Shown here one piece after another: positions 1 through 6,300 of a DNA stretch of 9,766 nt. Made by a program: the position numbers and the translations under genes. Location: assembly GCA_030590185.1 (NCBI GenBank), contig JAUUZB010000070.1:1-9766 (forward strand), given 5' to 3'. Within the stretch, counting starts at the first letter, position 1. Every line of letters starts with the position of its first letter. A model generated the notes under the pieces. That model searched no databases, had not been told where the DNA came from, and worked only from the letters and a program-made list of their open reading frames with translations. The DNA comes from Deltaproteobacteria bacterium (GTDB taxonomy: Bacteria > Myxococcota > XYA12-FULL-58-9 > JAUUZB01).

Positions 1-303
1 AGTGGCCCGCACTTCGATCCGTTGGGTTCTTCCGTTGGGGTAGAGGGTGATGCCCGGCTTCCCGGCCCAGCGCTCCTCGATCACCATGGGTGGACCGCCT
101 GGGGCGCAAAGCGGGGGGGGAATCGAGATTGCGATCGGACTGGGCGGCCCCAGCGGTTGGGCGTCCCCCACGCCCGCTTCGTCGAGGCCGTGGGTGTTAC
201 CCTGTGCGACTCGATCCTCGTTGGGCGCAGCGATGGCAGCCGTAGCCATACAGATTGAGGCAGTGGCTAGGATCGCGGCCGCGATGTGCGTTCGTTGAGA
301 CAA
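1..303 (-). CDS. Exported protein of unknown function, 5' part (runs off left edge)
   Basis: I do not recognise this protein. The frame is open from a TTG at 303-301 to position 1, giving 101 codons of a gene that continues beyond the window. An in-frame TAG at 330-328 leaves little room for another start, and GGGG seven bases before the TTG is a weak ribosome binding site. The N-terminus has Arg4, then a hydrophobic stretch at residues 7-25 (IAAAILATASICMATAAIA) ending in a signal-peptidase-I-like AxA site, so the product should be exported. Cys18 has no lipobox around it. The mature part starts PNEDR, is Pro/Gly-rich at about 48-75 (including PPP encoded by a run of eight C), and then becomes more regular (VIEERWAGKPG). 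Third positions are strongly G/C. It is divergent from the DUF4105 gene. The TTG start and the window edge are why a simple ATG-based search misses it. Confidence 0.6.
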   Translation of the reverse strand, partial: MSQRTHIAAAILATASICMATAAIAAPNEDRVAQGNTHGLDEAGVGDAQPLGPPSPIAISIPPPLCAPGGPPMVIEERWAGKPGITLYPNGRTQRIEVRAT

Positions 304-425
304 AGAGGAACCCCGTGTGCTGGTGCCCTATTGGTTACCTAGAGCGGGACCGGCGTTCAACGTCATCCAGCGGACCCAGTTGGTGCGGTTGACACCCCCA
401 ACAATTTCCAGCATGTCCCGCCCCC
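304..425. other. Divergent intergenic region, probable promoters for both flanking genes
   Basis: These 122 bases separate two genes pointing away from each other, so promoters for both should lie here. Facing right, a perfect TTGACA sits at 389-394, but the hexamer 17 bases further on (CATGTC, 412-417) is a poor -10 and would put the transcript start almost on the ATG at 426. Facing left, TTGAAC followed after 17 bases by TAACCA is also weak. No strong operator palindrome is visible. Sigma-70 consensus may not apply in this organism, so these are only candidates. Confidence 0.3.
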
Positions 426-1829
426 ATGAGCGCCCTCATCTTCGCCCTCGCCCTGTGTACGCCGGCCCAGGCGCCCGCAGCGGAACCGGCGGCACCCTCG
501 GCCCCGGTCGATGCGGCCGCTCCTGTTGCCGAGCCCGTCCCCGCAGCCGAGCCTGTCGTAGATCCCACCCCTGGGTCCGCTCCGGCGGCCGCACCCGAGG
601 CCGAGGACAGCGGCTTTGTCACCGTGGTTGATCTGATCACCATCGGTCCCGGTGACCACCTGTGGACGAGCTTCGGCCACACGGCCATCTCGGTGATGCG
701 GATGAACCCGCAGACGAGGGAGTACGAGAGCACCGTCTACAACTGGGGCGACGCCGACTTTGGCGGTTGGGCATTCATGTGGAGCTTTTTCACCGGCGAC
801 GCGGTGTTCATGCTCAGCAACATGGGTACCATTGAAGACGTCGTCAACCAATACGCCACCTTGAACCGAACCCTGATTCAACAGCGCTTTGCCCTGACCC
901 AGGAGCAGGCGGAGCTAGTGGCCCAGCGGCTCGAGCTCCACGTTCAGCCGGAGAACCGCGACTACGTCTATCACCACCTGAACGCCACCTGCGGCACCAA
1001 GGTGCGAGACTTCTTCGACGAGGAGGTGGTCGGCGGCGTCATCAAGGGGCAACTCAGCGATCTCGAGGATCCGATGAGCCCACGTTACTACGGTCGAAAG
1101 TTCTTCGCCGGTTTCTTCTTTGCCGAGCTGTTCAACGATCTCTTCATGGGCCGGCTGCACGATAACCGCTGGAGCAAGTTCGATTCGATGACCGTGCCGG
1201 ATAACCTCTCGGCCTACCTGCGGTCGGTCAAGGTCTACGACGCCAAGGGCGGTGGCGAGCTCGTGCCGTTACTCTCGGCCCCAACCCCGATCGTGCGCGA
1301 CGTACCGGACAAGCCCTACCGCGGTGAAGGCCGGTCCCTGATCCACGTGGCATACATTCTGTTGGTCGTGATCATCGCCATGGGGCTCTACACCCTTCGC
1401 CGCCGGCAGGTGGTGCTCGAGGACGCCGGCTTTTGGGTGTTCCTCGGCGTGCTGCCCTCGCTCGCTATCGCTGGCTGCATGATCTTCGGCGCCATCATGT
1501 CGAGCGTGGCGGAGGGGCAGATCAATGAGCTGCACCTGGTCTATCCCGTCACCGACGTGGTGCTGTTGCCGGTGGCCCTCCAATGGTGGCGGGGCAAAGC
1601 ATTTCTGCCCAACTGGCTGTGGATCTATGCCTGGGTGCGGGTCGGTGGGATCCTGCTGTCGTTGCTGCTCCATGCCCTCGGTCTGTTCTACCAGGAACCA
1701 CGGATCATGGTGGTGGCCGGGCTGATCGTCCTGTCGATGTTCGTGGTGGTTCTGTATCGGATGCGCCGCGACCAGGCGAACCCCATGCTGGCTAGCCTGG
1801 GCTCGGCCCGAAGCGAAGCAGGTCGTTAA
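426..1829 (+). CDS. DUF4105 (Lnb-like) periplasmic domain protein with five C-terminal membrane helices
   Basis: Predicted membrane protein of 467 residues. Residues 1-16 form a short signal peptide (cleavage after AQA likely), though it lacks a basic N-terminus. Residues 17-62 are a Pro/Ala/Glu-rich spacer. Residues 63-270 match the DUF4105 pattern: DHLWTSFGHTAI with His85, YNWGDADFGG at 105-114, and NATCGTKVRDFF with Cys189. Five hydrophobic segments follow at about 304-324, 335-361, 369-388, 393-421 and 425-446. A DUF4105 domain plus five helices is the layout of Lnb, the lipoprotein N-acyltransferase described in Bacteroides, so the inferred role is acylation of lipoprotein N-termini at the outer face of the inner membrane, with His85 and Cys189 as candidate catalytic residues. 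Family membership is fairly secure; the reaction is inference. An in-frame TGA at 390-392 with no alternative start after it fixes the ATG at 426, which has no clear ribosome binding site. The 3' end overlaps the convergent acyltransferase gene by 38 bases. Confidence 0.85.
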   Translation: MSALIFALALCTPAQAPAAEPAAPSAPVDAAAPVAEPVPAAEPVVDPTPGSAPAAAPEAEDSGFVTVVDLITIGPGDHLWTSFGHTAISVMRMNPQTREYESTVYNWGDADFGGWAFMWSFFTGDAVFMLSNMGTIEDVVNQYATLNRTLIQQRFALTQEQAELVAQRLELHVQPENRDYVYHHLNATCGTKVRDFFDEEVVGGVIKGQLSDLEDPMSPRYYGRKFFAGFFFAELFNDLFMGRLHDNRWSKFDSMTVPDNLSAYLRSVKVYDAKGGGELVPLLSAPTPIVRDVPDKPYRGEGRSLIHVAYILLVVIIAMGLYTLRRRQVVLEDAGFWVFLGVLPSLAIAGCMIFGAIMSSVAEGQINELHLVYPVTDVVLLPVALQWWRGKAFLPNWLWIYAWVRVGGILLSLLLHALGLFYQEPRIMVVAGLIVLSMFVVVLYRMRRDQANPMLASLGSARSEAGR

Positions 1830-2667
1830 CCGCGACCCGGGCGCGGTTTGACAAGTGCTCCACGTCCGCGGGGCCCATGCCTGCGGTCGGGATCGGCTCG
1901 CCGTAGATCACTTGAACGACCCCAGGTCGGCCGCGCCACTCGCCGGGCGGGCAGAGGTTGCGGGCGCCGCGGATGGCGACCGGCACCAACGGGACGCCCG
2001 CGTCGATGGCCAGGCGAAAAGCTCCAGGGTAGAAGCGACCGAGCTTGCCATCATAGGAGCGGGAACCCTCGGGGAAAACCAGCCAGGAAATGCCACCGGC
2101 GATGCGCCGCAGCGCCTCCTGGTGGGCGCGCTCGTTGAGCTCCTTGTCTTTCAGATCGATCAGCACCTCGCCAAACAGTTTGGTGAGCCCACCAAAGATT
2201 GGGATGTCGAGGTGGCGGCGCTCCTGGAAGGCCCGAGCGTTCATCGGCGCGGCCACCGATAGGACAGGTGCGTCGGCCATGGTGACGTGGTTCGGGACGA
2301 AGATGTAGGTCGCCTCGGTGTCGATGGCGGGGTGCACGAACGGCTTCACTCGCACGCCAGCGAGGCGCAGGGCGTTCTTGGCGAGGAATTTGGGCAGCCG
2401 GTACATCTTCGGGCCCGGGAGCACGGTCTTGTCCAGGACCCAGACCAGGGCAAAGCCGCTGGCGATCCAAGCGGAGCCAAGGGGCCACAGGGCGACGCTC
2501 CATAGGGTGGTTCGCCAGGTAAAGGGTTCGAGGGGCTCAACGTGAAGATCTTCGTCGCGCAGCGGCGCCGTGGGTTTGGCCTCTCTGGTCGGCTCGGCGT
2601 CCGGATCGATGGCCGGCTCCCCGACCGGCTCCCCAACCGGCTCGATGGGCTTTGACAGGCTCGTCAT
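1792..2667 (-). CDS. PlsC-family 1-acylglycerol-3-phosphate (lysophospholipid) acyltransferase
   Basis: A 291-residue enzyme predicted to transfer an acyl chain from acyl-ACP or acyl-CoA to lysophosphatidate or a related lysolipid at the inner membrane. Motif I NHVTMAD (126-132) gives the complete HX4D dyad, His127 and Asp132. Motif III is FPEGSRS (198-204), followed by GRFYPGAFRLA, and motif IV is VPLVPVAIRGA (225-235). A hydrophobic segment at about 54-77 should anchor it to the membrane. Residues 1-45 are a polar, Pro/Glu-rich extension with an imperfect GEPVGEP repeat, longer than the family core needs. The ATG overlaps the stop of the phosphopantetheinyl transferase gene (ATGA) and is preceded by purine-rich GGAAGAAGAG, so translational coupling is likely. 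Its place in the PUFA synthase operon suggests, but does not prove, that it esterifies the synthase product into phospholipid. Substrate and position specificity cannot be read from sequence. Confidence 0.9.
   Translation of the reverse strand: MTSLSKPIEPVGEPVGEPAIDPDAEPTREAKPTAPLRDEDLHVEPLEPFTWRTTLWSVALWPLGSAWIASGFALVWVLDKTVLPGPKMYRLPKFLAKNALRLAGVRVKPFVHPAIDTEATYIFVPNHVTMADAPVLSVAAPMNARAFQERRHLDIPIFGGLTKLFGEVLIDLKDKELNERAHQEALRRIAGGISWLVFPEGSRSYDGKLGRFYPGAFRLAIDAGVPLVPVAIRGARNLCPPGEWRGRPGVVQVIYGEPIPTAGMGPADVEHLSNRARVAVNDLLRFGPSPG
1828..1848 (+). terminator. Possible weak terminator hairpin after the DUF4105 gene
   Basis: AACCGCG (1828-1834) pairs perfectly with CGCGGTT (1842-1848) around a seven-base loop ACCCGGG. 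The hairpin starts inside the TAA stop of the DUF4105 gene and is followed by only TTTG, so the U-tract is poor. It lies inside the last codons of the convergent acyltransferase gene, so it may be partly coincidental. No other terminator candidate was seen at this convergent junction. Confidence 0.3.
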
Positions 2668-3377
2668 CTCTGCTCTTCTTCCAAACTCTCCGGCAGCTCC
2701 CTAGGCAGATGCGTGTATGCCATGACCATGCCGTTGACAATGCGGCAGCCGACCTCGAAACGAGCTCCTGCCGGGAAGCCAACCGCCGCCCGCCTGTGCA
2801 GGGTCGCGTGGAAACCCGCCGCGGCGTCGTCCCAGGTGAGCTCGGCATCAGCGAAGCCCAAGAAGATTTGCTCGAGCGGATACAGCGCCTTGAAGATCGC
2901 TTCTTTGGCGGCGAAGATCATCAGGCTGCGCTGGTTGGCGTCCTGGTCTTGGACCCAGCGCAGCTCATCATCGCTGCACACCCGGCGGGCGACCTCAGGG
3001 GAGACGGTGCGCGACAGTGCCTCGAGGTCGAGGCCTACTCCGCAGTACTCCCCCGAGCGGGCGACGGCCGCGGCGGCCACGTTCAGATCCCTGCCCACGT
3101 CGGTGTGGGTGATCGCACCGACGATCCCAGCGGGCCACAGCGGCCTGCCGTCCTCGGCCCGGTGGAGTGGCTGGGGCTCGATACCGAGTTTCCCCAACGC
3201 GCCCCGTGCCGCGGCGCGGCCGAGGCGGAAATGCAGGCGGCGCTTGGCGATGGTCTTGGGGGAGAGGGCGACGGCCTCCTCCGGGAACAGCTCGAAGCCG
3301 GCCAAATCCTCCGGCCTGGTCACCTCGAAGGCAATCGAGGCAGGGAACGGCGATCCTAATGTTGTCGACCGGCTCAC
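2664..3377 (-). CDS. 4'-phosphopantetheinyl transferase, Sfp/EntD type
   Basis: Transfers phosphopantetheine from CoA to a conserved Ser of acyl carrier proteins, here most likely the tandem carriers of the PUFA synthase. With the GTG start at 3377 the protein has 237 residues, normal for the family. Visible motifs are FRLGRAAARGAL (50-61), GRPLWPAGIVGAITHTD (77-93, with Thr90-His91), the Mg-binding GVGLDLE (112-118, Asp116 and Glu118), and FAAKEAIFKALYP (155-167, with Lys158, Glu159 and Lys163). The order WPAG..THTD then GLDLE then AAKE is closest to EntD-like members. The first motif has GAITH where GSITH is common. An in-frame ATG at 3452 would give 262 residues but would overlap the megasynthase by 67 bases. 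The GTG, eight bases after the megasynthase stop, fits operon spacing better. The gene is sandwiched between the PUFA synthase and an acyltransferase gene, supporting a dedicated role in that pathway. Confidence 0.92.
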   Translation of the reverse strand: MSRSTTLGSPFPASIAFEVTRPEDLAGFELFPEEAVALSPKTIAKRRLHFRLGRAAARGALGKLGIEPQPLHRAEDGRPLWPAGIVGAITHTDVGRDLNVAAAAVARSGEYCGVGLDLEALSRTVSPEVARRVCSDDELRWVQDQDANQRSLMIFAAKEAIFKALYPLEQIFLGFADAELTWDDAAAGFHATLHRRAAVGFPAGARFEVGCRIVNGMVMAYTHLPRELPESLEEEQR

Positions 3378-3395
3378 GCCGCCCTTCAATCCTCC
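3378..3395 (-). promoter_or_regulatory. Ribosome binding region supporting the GTG start of the phosphopantetheinyl transferase
   Basis: On the minus strand GGAGG (3395-3391) lies in the last codons of the megasynthase, 13 bases from the GTG, and AGGGCGG follows closer in. The first spacing is long and the second match is weaker, so re-initiation by ribosomes finishing the megasynthase is plausible. Confidence 0.4.
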
Positions 3396-6300
3396 AGGAT
3401 GACCTTCGGGCCGCGTGGCCCATAGATCCATTCCGCCAGGTCTGCCAACCACCGGCCGAGCTCGTCGTCTGGCAACCGGAGCTCCCCATCGGCCAAGCCC
3501 TGGAGCACCAGCCGTGTCTCCGAGGTAGGATCCGGGACGCCCTTTAGGGCCTCCATCATCACCGCGCCCGGCTCGGACAGGCCCTGATCCATCAGGTTGC
3601 GAACTTGCTGTTTGAAGTCCTCATCCGGTGGGTTTGGGTACTCCTCGAGGTGGGACGGCCCGAGGCTGTTGATCGCACCGAGCACCTGCTTGCGACGCTC
3701 GGCGTACGGCACCGCCTCGAGCTCCTCCGGATAGATCGGCTTGCCGATGTAGTAGTCCTGGGCCGCGTAGCCGATCGGGAAATCCAGCGTGTGGGATAGC
3801 GGCTCGGCGGGCAGCCCGCCGCTGAAGCGCACCGGCACGATCGGCACATTCAAGCGCTTGGCCAGATCAACGAACACCGAGCTCATCTTGGCCACTGGCT
3901 CCCGACAGCTCCGGCCTAGCTCACCCTCGACGTGCACGAAGATCGAGGCCCCCTCCTCCTGCGCGGCCACCGCGAGGTCATCCATGATGCGAAACATGGA
4001 CTGGCGGTCCGACTGGTCGAAGTAGGTGATCGGGGCGAACCCCTCCAGGCCGGGGAAGGTCTGGCACTTGCGATCCAGGACACCGATCCAATTTTCCTGG
4101 TGCTCCTGCTTGGCGATGACGGTCACGAAGCCCTGCGTCATGGCACCAAAGACAAATGGCACGAAGGCTGACTCGACCTGGACCTGATGGTTGGCCAAGA
4201 AGAGCTTGGGTTTACCGTGCAGCTGCTCCATGGCGTCCGGGTCGGTGAAGATGAACCTCCCGAGGAATTGGCGCATCATGCCCTGGAGTAGATCCTCCGG
4301 CGGTAGGCGACCGGTCCCGAGGAACTCCCGACCGACGTCGCGGATCGACGTGAAGTCGGTGATCGGGTCCCGGGTCTCGGTGGTGATCACCTCGTTGTCG
4401 GTCTGCAGGGTCCGGAAGAAATAGCGCTTGAGCGGCTCCTTGCGGCTCACCGCGCTCAGCTCATCCTCCGCGATCTCGATGAAGTAGGGATGCTCCCGAG
4501 CCCGGTGCATGACGTGCTCTTTGATCGCGGTGTGGCGGATGATGTCGCGCTTGTCGGTCGGGACGAGGTTGAAGACCCGCTCGAGGCTGCCGGGCAGCCA
4601 GTTGTACTTGAGCACCATCTTCGAATCGAGCCGTGAGGTGTCCCCCTCAAATTCCGAGGCGCCCTTACCCGAGTAGTATTTCTTCTCGCGGATGAATCGG
4701 ACGCGGCCGATCCGGTCGTGGGCCTCCTCCGCCGACGGCATCAGGACTTCCAACAGCTGGAGGTCCATCCACAGCTCGCCATCGCAGATCATCTGGATGT
4801 GGAAGCGCGGGAAGCGCTCGCCTTTCTTGTCGAAGCCCGCGAAGCGGGTCTCGAGGCGGGGCTCGCCCACCACCGGCGGGGGCGAGTGGAAGGTGAGCGA
4901 CTCGACCTTGTAGGGGAAGGCTACTTGATGTCGATCGATCTCCGGGCACCAGCGCCACAGCTCGTCGTGGACGATGCCGTGGACCGCCGCATCGAGCAGC
5001 GGTTGGTTGAGCACGCCGTAGGGCACCGGGGTCGACATGGGCGAGCAGTAGGCGGTCGACCCGCTAGCGCCAACCTCCCAGCGTCGCATGATGTGGAAGG
5101 CCGGCCCGTGGAAGATTTGGGCGGTCTCGTAGGGCCGCGGCATATCCTTGCCGTCGGTGATCGGCTCCATGACGATCAGATCTCCGCCCTCCTCGCCCGG
5201 CAGATAACCGGCGCCCACGGTGATGCGCCCCTCGGCCACCGGCTCCCAACGGGAGAGGTCATCGGTTTTGCCCTCGCGCCAGATCAATAGCTTAGTGTCG
5301 AAGGTGCCGGCTTGACCGGCGACCGGGGTGGCCTTGGTGCGCAGGCGCTTGGCCTTGTCAAAGATGATCCAGCCGGTGACGTGAACCCCTTCGACCTTCT
5401 GGATGACGGCATCCGGGATCTCGCCGCGGACCTCGCGCAGGGCGGCCTGACCGAGGCGATCCACCACGCACATCATCGGCAGGGTGGGGAGGGTGTAGGT
5501 GGGGCAGTGGTCCTCCAACCAGAGGTCAACCTCTGGGTCGAGCACCTCTTCCTCCTTCCATAAAACAACAGGTGCCTGGGGGAGGCGACCGGTCGCGGGC
5601 GTCGAGACCGAGGCCACGGCGGTCGCGGTAGCGGCTTCGGGAGTTGAGCCCGTGCCCAACGCCGCCGGTGCCACTGGCGCAACCGGCGTCGAGCTCTCTA
5701 CAAAGTGCCCGCCCGACACGATCCGCATGCCGACCACGTAGGAGTAGATCCGCATGGTGTCGGCCCAGACCCACGTCTCGGCGCGCACGAAGACGCCGCG
5801 CTCGTCGCGCCCGGTCTCGATGATGTCCGCCTCGATGGTGATCCGCTCGTGCTTTGGAGTGACCTGGCCGCGGTATCTCCAGACGTGCTCGTCCCCGAGC
5901 ATGATCGGCTCGAAGCGCGGATTCTCGATCCCCGCCGCCATGTCGGTGCGCAGCATGTAGAACTGCAACAATTGCTGCATCGCCTCGAGGCCCAGGGAGC
6001 CGGGTTGCACCGGGTCCTGGAAAAAATGGGCCTTGAAGAACCACTCGGCGGCGGTGACCGTCTTTGCCGCCCGCACCTTGCCGAGGCCCTTCTGTCCGCC
6101 TTCGGGCCAGAAGCCGGTGATCCGGTCCAGCATTAGCAGCATGGATCCTGCCAGGCGCAGGTCGCCGCCACAGTACCTCTCGGGGCGCTCGGTCAGGTCG
6201 ACGAATTCGTCGTTCGGCTCCTCGAGCCAGGCGCGCTGCTCCTCGGTCGACGGCAGCCCCGGGACCTGGTCAAAGACCATGCGTGGGAAGAACCCGAACC

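Noticed and set aside
22..298. Two overlapping plus-strand ORFs of 78 and 83 codons
   Set aside because: They are antisense to the minus-strand frame that shows a signal peptide and coding-like third positions; their translations have no recognisable features.
328..414. 28-codon minus-strand ORF (ATG at 414, TAG at 330-328) just upstream of the TTG-started gene
   Set aside because: The peptide is plausible in composition and could be a leader, but it is short, has no convincing ribosome binding site or motif, and lies where promoters are expected.
335..881. Minus-strand ORFs of 132 and 172 codons opposite the DUF4105 gene
   Set aside because: These are antisense shadows produced by high GC; the plus frame contains the conserved motifs and membrane helices.
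2613..2650. Short imperfect tandem repeat encoding GEPVGEPVGEP near the acyltransferase N-terminus
   Set aside because: Only about three short units within coding sequence; a simple low-complexity tail, not a mobile or regulatory repeat.
2652..3402. Long plus-strand ORFs (235 and 229 codons) opposite the phosphopantetheinyl transferase
   Set aside because: The opposite strand has all family motifs; the plus translations are Arg/Gly/Ser-rich without domains.
3378..3452. ATG at 3452 as start of the phosphopantetheinyl transferase
   Set aside because: It would add 25 residues translated from the 3' end of the megasynthase gene with no family similarity; the GTG at 3377 gives normal length and spacing.
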